Assembly: GCA_015501605.1 (NCBI GenBank)
Contig: JADNRZ010000003.1
Location: forward strand, 1 to 64,000
From: Panaeolus papilionaceus
Taxonomy: Eukaryota > Basidiomycota > Agaricomycetes > Agaricales
Reading direction: 5' to 3'
Length of the DNA: 64,000 nt
This document shows positions 1-11,100 of this stretch, piece after piece (position 1 is the stretch's first letter; the number at the start of each line of letters is the position of its first letter). The notes under the pieces were generated by a model. It was not told where the DNA came from, did no database searches, and saw only the letters and a list, made by a program, of their open reading frames with translations. Made by a program: the position numbers and the translations under genes.

Positions 1-235
1 GAGACCTATTCTCCACGTTTGACGGTCTCGGCGAACACGTTGGAACCACCTTCAACGGTGATGAGACCTTTATAGAAGTGAGGTCTGCAGTCCCATATGG
101 CAAGCAGCGAACTGAGAAAATGTAAAGAGTTCAATGGTTCATAGTCAAATGTAACGTATGACGAAGAGGAGAGTTAAAGATGTGTCCAGCTGCAGGGACA
201 CCCGACTTGAGAAAGTGACCCTCATGTGGCAGAAC
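1..235 (-). pseudogene. Duplicated fragment of the GH38 alpha-mannosidase gene
   Basis: This stretch matches the 3' part of the mannosidase gene at about 8423-8661 almost base for base, including the intron between the two exon pieces. Relative to the full gene it has small indels (about 4 nt missing near 84 and about 9 nt missing near 146) that break the reading frame, plus scattered substitutions. The encoded remnant still reads the segment containing VLPHEGHF and [12 protein letters not shown]. Similarity stops abruptly near 235, and the left end runs off the window. I infer a dead copy from a segmental duplication. The intact paralogue lies 8 kb away in the same orientation. Confidence 0.85.
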
Positions 236-1163
236 ATTTATTGTGCGCATTCGGAACCCTCCAGATAAAGGCTTCATCCAAGCAAGCTCGCGACGAGGAT
301 CGGAGTCGTGGTTTATATGAGAACTGCCGCACCAAGCAAATCCAAACACAAATTGGAACTTCGTGCGTCAATCAAATGATTCAAATCTTCATCGCAGCTC
401 TTTCCCAGGTCGGTTGCTCCCATTAAGGTACTAGTACTAGTGTAAATTCGAAAGCACGTATGGAGTCCAGTGTGATAAAGGGGCATAAAGTTTTAACTTA
501 CTACTAGACCAGATATACATAGGGCGATATCCTTCCCATGAGTTTCTCCATCCTCGATACTTTCGCAGACTTTCGCAGATCTCTGTGCTTATGATAGGCA
601 TCCTAGAGATTGAAGGGATTCAGCTTGTAACCAGTCCAGTGACAAAGTTGTGGTGTCGAGCGACTCAGACGACAAAGTCATGTTCTCAACCTGGCAGCTG
701 GTACTGGGTATTTCTAACTAAGACCCAGTAAATCAAAATTTCTTTAAAAGCGTGAATTTCGAAGGTAATTAGAATCGTGCAAAACAGTCAATCGTCATGG
801 CCACGATGAAGTTGAAATGATATATTGAAAGAAACACAACCAGAAAACAGACTGTACAAGTATCAAGACCTTGGAGGAGTACGGCATTAGCAGCAACGAC
901 AAGAAACAAAAACAAGAGTATCAATTTAGCAGATTCTCCCAACCAGCGGGAGATATCATGGTTAGATGCAAAACGAAGATCCCCTGCCTGCCATGCCCCA
1001 TACAGTCAAAGACGCATGCAAAGGAAGGTGACGATCATCGTGCTGCATTTAACCTTGAGCTACGTGGGTTTAGGAACGCACTCGAGGTTTACTCTTCATC
1101 TGAGGATGGCATAGACCATATGAAAATTTCAGCCCTGGAATCAGAGGCGAGGTCGCAATGTTG
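236..1163. other. Intergenic, no gene recognised
   Basis: Only short ORFs with no recognisable motif. The right part may hold the last short exon of the minus-strand helicase: an acceptor-like site near 1110 would give a short basic tail ending near 1061. I see nothing else supportable. Confidence 0.4.
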
Positions 1164-4100
1164 CTATCCTGCTGAAAAGGGGTGAGCGATAAGATGCCGC
1201 TGAAGGCGTGGCATACACACCAGATGATAAGCCGATGAACTTGTATTATTCACTGCGTTATGTGTCTGCATTTCGCAGCAAACTCGAGGGTCAGGGTAAA
1301 ATAAAAAATCATCAGGGGTAACGCTACATACCTGTGATTGCTTTGGCTTCTTGTTAACCTGAGGTGGCGTCTGAGAAGAGGATAGGGGTTGGTGTCCTGG
1401 GCCATTATGGGATGAACTAGGAGTGGTGCTAGTTAGTCGGGAGTCGATGGGTCGAGCTCCCGTGCGGGATGCTCCAGGTAGAGAGGCTTGGTTTTGGGCG
1501 ACGAGACGCCAGTCTACCCAAGGCGAAGGCGAAGGATACTTGCGTTGCCAATGCTGGGACAGTTGGCCCAAGAGAGTGCCTGATCCTGCCGCTTCCATAA
1601 ATGAGTTGTTTGTTACAATGATTAGTCCTTTCTTGGCCCGGGTTAACAAGACGTTCAGCCTTTCAAGAGATGTAAGAAAACCAGGCTTGGTCGTGCGCAC
1701 AACAGACACAAGAATATAGTCGGCTTCATTCCCTGTAGCGAAACATAATGTCAACATTTGAATTGGATAAACCCTTTCTACAAACCTTGAAAGCTGTCGA
1801 GATTGAAAACTGTATCACTTCGCAAATTGGATCGCTCCAAGGAAGCGTGAATCATTGCACGTTGAGCGTCGTACGGAGTGATGATGCAGAACTCCGTAGC
1901 AGAATAGTAGTTCTTCACCAAGTGGGCAATGAGATCTGTCTCCCGCGCATTCTGGATTAGAATTAAGATCAGTAAGCCCATCAATCCAGAGAGGAATATA
2001 GAGGTTTATCGCGTACCCTCCAACTGAATCCTGCCTTTTCTTCATAGCCTTGCACATCAATAAACTTGACGCAGTCAGAACTAGTGATTGAATGTTGACT
2101 CTTCAGACGACCATTGTAGACAGCGGAAGATATAAATCCGCCAATGGGAGTCGGCATACGATCTGAAGTTTAGAAACATCAGATTGTGCATATTCGCAAA
2201 TAGAGGGTACATACATTGGGTGTCGAGAAAGTAATCGCAAGTGGTGATGTCCTTGAAGTCGAATATGGTTTCGATGGTGGGGGCATCAGTCTTGCCAAAT
2301 GGAGGGACTACATAGAATTCTTCAATACGACCGTTGATGCACAATTTCCTGCAGCAGAGTACGCACGTTGATGAGGATCACCAAAAAAGCAAACCTTTTC
2401 GAGCGTTCGAGAATACTTGTCAAATATGTTCTATGGGAACAGGGTGAGTAACAGTCTCCGGCAATGTATGAAGGGCACACTACGTAGTACTCACCAGGTA
2501 TTCAAATGCATTGATTTGCGACGCTTCGTCAATGACGAGGCGCTCCAGTCGGACAATGGTCTGCACTCCACACTGACTCAAAACAGGACTGGACAACATG
2601 CTCAACGTGCACAAAACAATGTGTATGTCTTTGAAAAGGCGTCTAGTCTGTTTCAGATTCTTGGGGAGGTCGTCCGAGCGTATTGTCCGCTTCGAGAGCT
2701 GTTCGTACAGGTGTTCGTGCCTACCAGACACGTTAACTCTTTGCCATGATATAAAGTTAAGAGGAAATTTGCCATACTGACCACTCGAAATGAAAATCCT
2801 TGGAGACGATTAGCTTGAACTCGACGCCGTGTTTATACAAAGAGGCCGCAATATTTTCTACTGCGACATTGGAGTGTGCAACAATCCATGTTGGTCGACG
2901 ATGAGCATGCCAGACCTTGGCAGATGCAGAGATTGTGGTCGTTTTCCCTGTCCCAGGAGGACCTAGACAAGCATTTCTAAAGTCACGAATAGGCTTAAAA
3001 CCTCCAAAGACGTACCATGAACAACGACGAGCGGGTCTTCGGAAACCATGCTCAGAGCAGCACGCTTCTGGGAGTCGTTCAGTCTCACCCCCCGGAGCAG
3101 GATTTCAGCCTGGGCAGCACTGACCGCTCCTCCTCCGCGGATGAAGAACGTAGCCTTCCACTTTGGAAACCACAAGGCACGGATAAAAGGAGCGTCCCTC
3201 AGAGATTTGACGCGTGTAAGAAGGCGAATGACGAGGGCGTCCTTAGCCTTTTCGTGATTCAAGGCCGCGGATCGGCCATAAACGCGCACCTTGTCGAACG
3301 CGAGATCCCCGACTGGTCGGTTTTGGAGAGCGATGGTTGTCATTTTTCCTGAGGCTGATGAGGCTTTCCCCCAATGCTCCTTGCCTGAGCTATCTGTCAA
3401 AATAATTTTGGCCTAAATGACAAGGGTGAGCGAAACGAAGAAGTCTTCAGAAAATGGTCCCTACATGCGCGCTTGTCCGGATACGTGTCTTGTAACGCGA
3501 GTTTAATAACTCAATGCGTCCCAACTTGTCTACTGTGGCGGATGCAAAGTCACCGGTCGTTTCTGCGGGTTGATTGCTGTCCAAAATGTCGATCTCTTGG
3601 ACCATGCGCGTAACAAGTTCAAGTTCCTAGATTAAGATAAATGAGATGAGAATGTGGAAAAAAAAAAGATCAAACTTACAGAGCGATCCAGGTGGGCTGT
3701 ATCAACTCTGACCATAGCTTTAAGACCGGTAGCTCGAATTGCCACACTATGTCGGAACGTCAACAACCTGCAACAATCAGAAGTTGGGGAGACACGCACC
3801 GGTATGCCAACCAAGCCTGGAGACAAAGGTCTCGTTCACGTTGTCCGTGTTCATGATTCCATAGTCGCAAAACTTTCCACGTAGTTGCCTTGTCTGAGAT
3901 TTGCTTCTGAACAATTTCTGCGGCAGAAAGTGCGGAATCCTTCTTGGGGTTGCGGTAGACTGCCGTCAGATCAACGCCTCGCACATGGAGGAGTGTACGC
4001 GCATTCAGGTATAATGCTGTCCTTGACAGATTGAAGCCGACCAGGGTGTACTTCTTGGCATCCAATAACTGTGTAAGTGAGGAGTCTTGCATACTTGTGG

Positions 4101-4359
4101 GCGGCAAAGCATTGGTAAAGCCGATAATAGCAGCGTGGTCGTTGGCTGAGATACAGAGATATTCTAGTTCACCTTTGGCAGACAAACAGTGAGACACGCC
4201 AAAAACAGTGGCCTGATCTGTGTTTCCAACTGAGTTCTGGAGGTTGGTCAAGTGGGCGATTGCCGAGCCAATATTTCGTGAAGGGTAATGATAGTAAGGA
4301 ATATCAGATGGCAGGGCATCCTGAGGTGGTCGAAAAATGTTTTGTGGGATTGAGCGCAT
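1164..4359 (-). CDS. SF1 helicase (UPF1/DNA2-like AAA_11/AAA_12), possible N-terminal exonuclease-like domain
   Basis: An ATP-dependent nucleic-acid helicase of superfamily 1, split by several short introns. In order, the exons show: an N-terminal region (residues about 1-190) reminiscent of a DEDD/RNase H-like fold (uncertain); Walker A GPPGTGKTTT, formed across an intron near 2950; motif II VIDEASQI; motif IV IITPYDAQR; motif V DSFQGNEADYILVSVVRT, formed across the intron near 1750; and motif VI RLNVLLTRAKKG. All the key helicase motifs look intact. The C-terminus is uncertain: a donor after KKPKQSQ at about 1330 may splice onto a short exon further downstream, otherwise translation stops at 1164. 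The first ATG in frame is at 4359. A more attractive start (MAQVPPYNYARP, ATG at 4415) lies in another frame and would need a 1-nt shift. The family acts in RNA surveillance, DNA processing or RNA silencing; which one cannot be told from the sequence. Confidence 0.75.
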
Positions 4360-4734
4360 ATCTTGGTGGTAAGGGAGGAAGGACGAGCATAGTTATATGG
4401 GGGCACTTGGGCCATTGGGCGCCTATTTGCAATGTGGCTTTAACACCAGGTTGCTGCAAGGTTGGTGGGTGCAACATCCACGCGGAATATGATTGCTCAG
4501 AATGCCGTGCTTCTCACTTCATCCACAGTGAATGTTGGACACGATGGCAGCGTTCCTACAGCCAATCCGGCTGCAGATTAAATGGGCATGTAGAAGGGTT
4601 TCAATTTCACCATCAATGGCGATCATCAGAGAGCTCTGCCGAAGATGACTTGACAATACGCTGCATGGCAATTGAAAAGAACGTGTTAGGGAGAAGTCCC
4701 AAACTTTAATCGACGAATCCTTAGTGACTGGTCC

Positions 4735-5823
4735 CTATTGCCGGACTCCTCCGTCCTCGGAATCCGAGTCGCTACTATGAGATAGGAAGTGTCGAGACCC
4801 AGATACAGTGTCAATCGAGGGATGGAGAGGATGAATTGCGGTAGCACCCGCAGCATCTAAAGATTTCCTGAGAAACTATGCACAAAAGGAGAGGGAGAAT
4901 TTGGTACGTACCCGCATGCGCTTCCAATTTCAATCTGTGTTTCAGGCAAGACAACGTTGTCCAGTGCTACATTCCCAGCGTCGCAAGAATCAACGCATTC
5001 GGATAAATTAGATACACATACGCGTCCACTCTGAAGAAAGTCAACTATCAAAATTGATGTCATGAAATTGGAATCGCACCTGGTCTCCGATGGATACAAA
5101 ATTTACCAGCAAAATCGAATACCCCAATGGCATCTTCAAACCCGCAGTATAACCTGTAAAGAATCTGAATTTATATATCAGGAGAAAAACAACCTAGCAC
5201 GTATTTCTGTGTTGCGAGGTTAAATGCCAGGCCATGAGGAGCAACCTGTCTTTCTCTGTCGTCCAAGATCTTGTGCGAGGCACATAACTGAACCAACATC
5301 AGACGCCGTATATGTTTAGACGAGCACCAAGACACAAACCCGTTCATCCGTCACGTCTAAAAGCTTCACAGGACATTCTCTGATCGAAGCCACAAAGCAA
5401 AACGAGGCAGGATCATAAGGACTAGCGGTTGGATACCAGACGTAATCAAGGACTGGTGATGGTTGAGGGTTTGGGGTTGAAGTACGGTTGTTTCTCATTT
5501 GAATAATGACCATATGGATTGAAATAAAATCGTATATCATGCATATATGTGGGTTTGGATTATTACTGTAAATCCGTGAGCAAGATTTTTTTTAGGAGAG
5601 TTCAGAGCATTCTTACATGTGAAATGTACGATAACTGTTATCTTCACAATGGCACATAAGAGTTGGCCATCTGGAGACCTATGAGAATGAGAACCTTCAT
5701 TCCTGACCACTGAAATGTTTATACTAATTCGAAGCATTTTGCACTCCTCGCGAAAATCTTAGAGTGGCTGGTTTGATCAGTGTCACCGTTCACAGAATAT
5801 TTTGCTCCGAGCGACGTAGACAT
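4735..5823 (-). pseudogene. WDR79/TCAB1-like WD40 gene, apparently decayed
   Basis: Minus-strand pieces resemble the telomerase Cajal body protein 1 family. SPDGQLLCAI and VLDYVWYPTASPYDP are followed by CFVASIRECPVKLLD. Next come APHGLAFNLATQKY and LYCGFEDAIGVFDFAG, and finally IHPLHPSIDTVSGSRHF with an acidic SDSDSEDGG end and a TAG stop at 4735. The family usually has several more WD repeats between the CGFEDAI block and the VSGSRHF block; here only about 60 residues separate them. Two junctions (near 5700 and near 5150) cannot be spliced in frame with GT..AG introns. I therefore infer an internal deletion plus frameshifts. The family scaffolds telomerase and scaRNP trafficking; this copy probably does not work. 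Confidence 0.6.
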
Positions 5824-6226
5824 TTTAAACATTTGAATTCTGCAAGCATTCATGGAATAGATTCCTCCGTCATAATATGAGCGTTCTGTTCCATTGTCCT
5901 AGGTGTAACAGTTGCGTTGAGGCGAAATACGACGAGAGGAAGAGAAAGATCACAATGATGTTGTGGCCCCAGAGTCCCCAGACGAGGGAGAGAAACAAGT
6001 ACAAACAAGAAATAGGGGCTGCCCTTGTCGATATTGTGCTTCATGACCACCCTCAGGGTGATTAATTGCCGCTCAGAAACGTACGTGCATCAGCTCAAGA
6101 ACTAGCGCAAGGCAGCCCAAATTGGAGACAGAATTTATTTTATCAGATGTTTAGATATTGAGAATACTTTGAAATCGAAGTGCGGACAGTGTGATGGAGG
6201 CATTGGGTTGAGGAAACATCGAAGAG
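5824..6226. other. Intergenic, no gene recognised
   Basis: Short overlapping ORFs on both strands with no motif or homology signal. This is the spacer between the decayed WD40 gene and the F-box gene's 3' end. Confidence 0.5.
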
Positions 6227-7657
6227 CTACGCAGCGCTCAGTTTGAAGAAAGGCGTATCGACATCGTCCAGCTCTGCATAAATACGAGAAAGGTTGTACG
6301 TCCCACCACATCCCAGGGTCATGAGTCTCAAATACCTGAGCTCTGTGGTAGGAAGCGGCCCGCCCTGAACCCTTGTTCGCGATTTGATCATTTGTCGAAT
6401 GACATTGATGGGAGCGGTGATGGTATGCTGCCTATAGCTATCGGACTGGTAGATAAAGTGGAGGTACTCCAACCTCGGTAGAATATTAGAGGAAGCCTTT
6501 TTCCCGGTGGCACGAGTAAGCAAAGTAACCGTCTGCTTCGATTTTGTGCCGCCCAGAAACAGGACTTCGAGGCTCTTCAGGCCAGGTAAGGGTAGTATCT
6601 TCACCACCTGAGCTTCATCCAAATCGAGGCCCAGATTGGTGATGGCACACTTGGAACGAGTGATAAAATCACCCACTGCTTGAGCGAGAGCAGGAGGTGA
6701 GCGATGATCTTCGGGATGGAGAGAGATCCGAAGTTCTTCCAGAGCTGGAGCGGTGATGACTTTGAAAAGGACGACAAGGTGCGAAGGAAGGGCCTCGTCA
6801 AGGATGAGCTTCTTGAGGTTTAAGAAGGTGATGGGCTGCGGTAAAGAGCGAGGAACAGATGGGAGAGCCATGCCAAGTATGAACTTGATGGATTCGACCT
6901 GAGGGCATTTCTTTAGAGTGTCGAAGACATAGGTAAGTGGTGATGGGTCTTCAGAGATATCGTTGAGATCGAGCTCGAAGCTCTTCAAACGTTGCCATGG
7001 AACATGACTGGGTAAACCATCCAGGTAAAAACTTGCAGCCCAAGAGATGGATTCCAAGGCAGGGGCAGAGTGAACAGCTTTGAAGACCTTATCCACCCAG
7101 TCTGTTTTCATGGGCGTCCATGTAGCGAGGTTTAGGGTTGCGTTTGTGAGCAATGTAAGTCGATTTTGAGGGAAATTCTCGAATGCAGGGAGCGGACCAA
7201 TGCAAAGGAAGAAGGTTACAGTGTGCCATCGTTCCATGTGTTCCAGGTAAAGCTTCAGCAAATCATTTGCAGCCTGACGCTCAGTCTTGATGTACTCGAT
7301 CGGTGTATTGTCATCAGTTATAGTTTGAAAGATGTGAAGTGTCAATGGAGCTGAGCCTGAGCGCTCCAACCACAGCTTTGCCATCTCAACATGCGATGGA
7401 ACAGGGCGCTGCGAGATGATGGTAGACCAAAGTGTTGGGGTTGATAGTGTTGCTGTTCGCCAGTGTTTAGAAACATGAGAGAGAATGGTTGGATCGGCAA
7501 AGTATCCTCCAGGAACTGAACTAAACATCTTGGTTTCCAGTCCTTTGAAATCTGAACTCCTCTTTTGAGTAGCATAGAAACTAAATATCTTGGTCAACGT
7601 TTCGATAGAGAGATCTTGAATGCCTATCTTGGTCCCTGTCGATGGTGCAGCAGACAT
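6227..7657 (-). CDS. F-box protein (agaricomycete F-box/LRR-like)
   Basis: A single-exon ORF of 476 aa. The start is the ATG at 7657 (MSAAPSTG); an in-frame upstream extension is hydrophobic and unlike the family. An F-box lies at residues about 14-75 (IQDLSIETLTKIFSFYA, then SKHWRTATLSTPTLWSTI, the usual basidiomycete form). The rest has irregular leucine-rich strands (LKSLEVLFLGG, LRYLRLMTLG) as in fungal LRR-type substrate receptors. By family, it should bind Skp1 and recruit a substrate to an SCF ubiquitin ligase; the substrate is unknown. This family is hugely expanded in agarics, and one-to-one orthology should not be assumed. Confidence 0.85.
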   Translation of the reverse strand: MSAAPSTGTKIGIQDLSIETLTKIFSFYATQKRSSDFKGLETKMFSSVPGGYFADPTILSHVSKHWRTATLSTPTLWSTIISQRPVPSHVEMAKLWLERSGSAPLTLHIFQTITDDNTPIEYIKTERQAANDLLKLYLEHMERWHTVTFFLCIGPLPAFENFPQNRLTLLTNATLNLATWTPMKTDWVDKVFKAVHSAPALESISWAASFYLDGLPSHVPWQRLKSFELDLNDISEDPSPLTYVFDTLKKCPQVESIKFILGMALPSVPRSLPQPITFLNLKKLILDEALPSHLVVLFKVITAPALEELRISLHPEDHRSPPALAQAVGDFITRSKCAITNLGLDLDEAQVVKILPLPGLKSLEVLFLGGTKSKQTVTLLTRATGKKASSNILPRLEYLHFIYQSDSYRQHTITAPINVIRQMIKSRTRVQGGPLPTTELRYLRLMTLGCGGTYNLSRIYAELDDVDTPFFKLSAA

Positions 7658-7789
7658 ATCTAATCGGGTCGGTGGAAAATGACGGCTGTTGGAGTCGAGA
7701 AAAATAAGTAGATGGAAGCTGAGAGGAAAAGGGAATGGATAGCCAAGAAGCAATAACCAGATGCGACCTTAAATGGATCTTGAAAAGAA

Positions 7790-7867
7790 GGGTGCAAGCA
7801 GGGTTGAACCCCGGCATCTTTACCCGACTACCTCGCCTACCTATTTAGTGCTATTGGCCGGTGCACC
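7790..7867 (-). other. tRNA-like element (weak)
   Basis: On the minus strand a 77-78 nt segment begins GGTGCAC and ends TTGCACC, giving a 6 of 7 bp acceptor-like stem. It contains a B-box-like GGTTCAACCC and a weaker A-box-like TAGCACTAAATAGG. However, no convincing D, anticodon or T stems can be folded by eye, so this may be a tRNA relic or chance. It lies upstream of the F-box gene. Confidence 0.2.
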
Positions 7868-8112
7868 ATGCAACGATTCAAGTAAATGATGTCCATGTTG
7901 TAATACCGGGTACAGAAAAAGCATACACAATGTAAAAAAGCGGGAAACGTGTGCACCCTCAAGGCACTTAAAAAATACACGCGTCAGCTGGTTCCGAATC
8001 CTACAACTCCAAAAGGTTGTTCTGGTCGACATTCACCCAGCTAGATCGCTTCGACCTACGGGAATGACAAATAGTGAGCAAAAACATTTAAAGTCAGGGA
8101 TAAGAAATACCC

Positions 8113-11100
8113 TTACAATCGTTTTCCAGAAGCCTTGGAAGGCACGGATCCAAGGACGAGCTTGACGGTCTTCACCTCGAAGCCACGGAAAGTGAGTGAA
8201 ATCGAGCTGCTGGACCTATCGGCAGAATCATCTCTGAGGACGTATAGTTCTTGATTCTCGTCTTCGAGCAGGTTGGTGGTGAAGGCTTTGACGACTGGTA
8301 GGTTTTGTGAGAATGTCAACTTGGCCTGAGCATGACCACCGTAAGCTTCGTAAAGACGGATGATAATAGTTGTAGTTGAGTCTTTGTCTTCAAAGTTGAC
8401 GGGAGTATCGAAGTCATCATATTCTCCGCGTTTGACGGTCTCGGCGAACACGTTGCGATCACCTTCAACGGTGATGAGACCTTTGTAGAACGAAGTGAGG
8501 TCGGCAGTCCCAGATGGCAAGCAGCGAACTGAGAAAATGTAAAGGTGAGACAGTGTTCAACGGTTCGTAGTTAAATGTAACGTACGACGAAGAGGAGAGT
8601 TAAAGATGTGTCCGGCAGCAGGAACATCCGACTCGAGGAAGTGACCCTCATGTGGCAGAACTGCCCATGAGAATTCGTGTTCGCCTAAGCCACAGAATTC
8701 AACATCATGTCCCTTGTAAATTAAGAGGGTCGCTTACCTTGATCTTGCTGAGCATCTGGTGCGGTCGCAGAACGCAAGAGGGAAATCCTCAATACATTAC
8801 CGATGCAGGAGAAGCCGTACTTGGATTCAGAGAGGATGGCGACACCATATCCGAATTCACTGAGGTCGGCGTACTTGTGGCCACAAACCTCGAACTTGGC
8901 AATATCCCATGTCGTATTTTTATGGGTTGGACGCTGCACATATCCGAACTGGGTCTCATAGGTGGCGTTAGGGCTGTGGATGTTCAACGGAAGTTCGACT
9001 AAAACGATATCAGAATAAAAAATGGAGAGTGTGATTAAGAAGCGCACATTTGAGGAACTCGTGGCGCTGACGCCAATCAACGTGGGCGTCAAATCGGAAC
9101 CATGAGCGAGAGCCGTCTTTGACAGTAGCTAATAAAGTTCGGTTAGAAAGGTCCTTCCAAGGAAAGGAATAATCGTACCAGGGGTAGCATCCAAAGAGAT
9201 GATGACGGAAATAGTGCTTTGGCCGTACTTGACTTCAGCACGAACAGCAGCACGGAGAGGACCTTGAGATACAACCGAGATATTGGAGAAGGCAAGAGGT
9301 TGAGAAGTTTCGAGATGATGGATTTCGACATCTAATACGGGCGAAGGTTATTAATCAAGGAAAAGAAAAGTGGGTTAAACGCCAATACATACCCCAAGCA
9401 TCCCAGTAGTTGGGACGATCTTGGAAGATGACAAGACCTCCCGTAGAGCCTTCTGGGATGAGCTCACGGCTATAAAACGACGTTTAGAACGTTCAGAGGA
9501 CGAGAACAAAATACTCACTTCTGCTTCACGTCGACGAGACTGCTGATACGGCCCTCTGAAATAGTGAGCTGAACGCTTCCGTTGCGGAGGACGAAATGGT
9601 TAGAGCCATTGGTGTACACTAATATCATCAAAAATGTTAATGGGTCTCAGAAAACGAAATACAAGACGGCCAACCTGAAACAGGTCTCAACTGCGAACGA
9701 AGAGCATTAGAGGAGTTCTTCAACTCTCCCGGACCAGCGCCCTGTGGACAATGCATCACAGCGTAACCCTCGCGTCCATTATCGGTGGCTTGCATAACGA
9801 GACCCTTCAAAGCAGGGCCAGCCTTTGCCAATGGGACTTTGACGACATCCCAGCGAGGGAAGAAGGTCGTGTTGTACGCGACAACCTTGCAATCGCCTGC
9901 GAGATACTTGGAGCGGATGCCAGCCAACGGGAGCGATCCTGGAATGAGGACGGACATGGCTTCTTCAATAACCGCCTCTCCATCGCGTTTAACCTCAGCG
10001 TAGAGAACCTCAGCGTCGTCGTAGACCATACCACTGCGACAAATTAGAGACTTGATGCCGAGTACATAAACAGATTGACTTACATGGACGACCCAGGGAG
10101 AACTGATAGATGAAGAACATTAGAAAATAGGACATGATGCACTGCGTGACATGGACTTTACCATCATGGACTGAAGGACGATAACAAATAATTAGCTCCA
10201 GACATAAAATGGTGGACAAGCTTCTCTACTCACATTGGTTCAACAAAACCTTCTCCCAGCACTCGTCAAGCTTGGGTTTGGGGTAGACATAATCCGGTTT
10301 GTGAGTCTTGAAGAGCGACGCTAGGGATGCGAGTTGCTAAAGACATGGTTAGACAAATACCTAGCGAGCTTTCAAATGAATCGCGAACCTCTGCGTCTCT
10401 CAAAAGGATTTCAGAGTGGCGGTTACCCTTCTTGATGGATCCATGCGAAGTGTAGGTTCCTCTGTGGAACTATTCGGAAAGATTAACCTTTACAATTTTA
10501 AGGCTGCAAAAATTCTTCTCACCTCAAGATACAGTTCACCATTCCTGTATTACATCGGCTCATTAGTATGCATCCAGTTTATGAAACAACAAAAAGAAAA
10601 TTACCAGTTGGGCAAACGTTTTCCCTCTTTGCTTTCCTTCTCCAGAACCTCGAAGAATTCGTCCACGGAATGACCCATGCTTACCGGCGGAAGCTCGCGG
10701 TTCGTGTTGGTCGTGGCGCGGATACGACGAAGCTGAAAGGTAAATAAGCACCCCAAACTTATTTTTTTTTTAACTCGCGGCGCAAGAGAAGACTTACGTT
10801 CTCGAGCATCTTGGCTAGAGGCCCACCTCCACCGTCTCCATTTCCAAAGACGAGTAGAGACCTGTCGGATGATTCCAAATTCTGGAAGACGGGTAAGGTT
10901 ACAAGCATTATAGAGAGAGAAGCTGCTGCAACTTACCTTGTGATTCGTCAATCCCTTGTTGACATCTCCAACAGTAGCTTGAGCAGTGTAGGTGTCGACT
11001 GAAAAAGCATTAAGGTTGAAAGCTAAAAATAAAGAACAAGAACGCACCAGGGGTCATGTGGCACAGAACCTGGGTGCCATCAATTCCGACCCAGTTGAAG

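Noticed and set aside
4260..4709. Plus-strand 149-codon ORF with a Cys/His-rich stretch (CCKVGGCNIHAEYDCSEC)
   Set aside because: It overlaps antisense to the helicase N-terminal exon, has no promoter or splice logic, and the Cys spacing matches no zinc finger I know.
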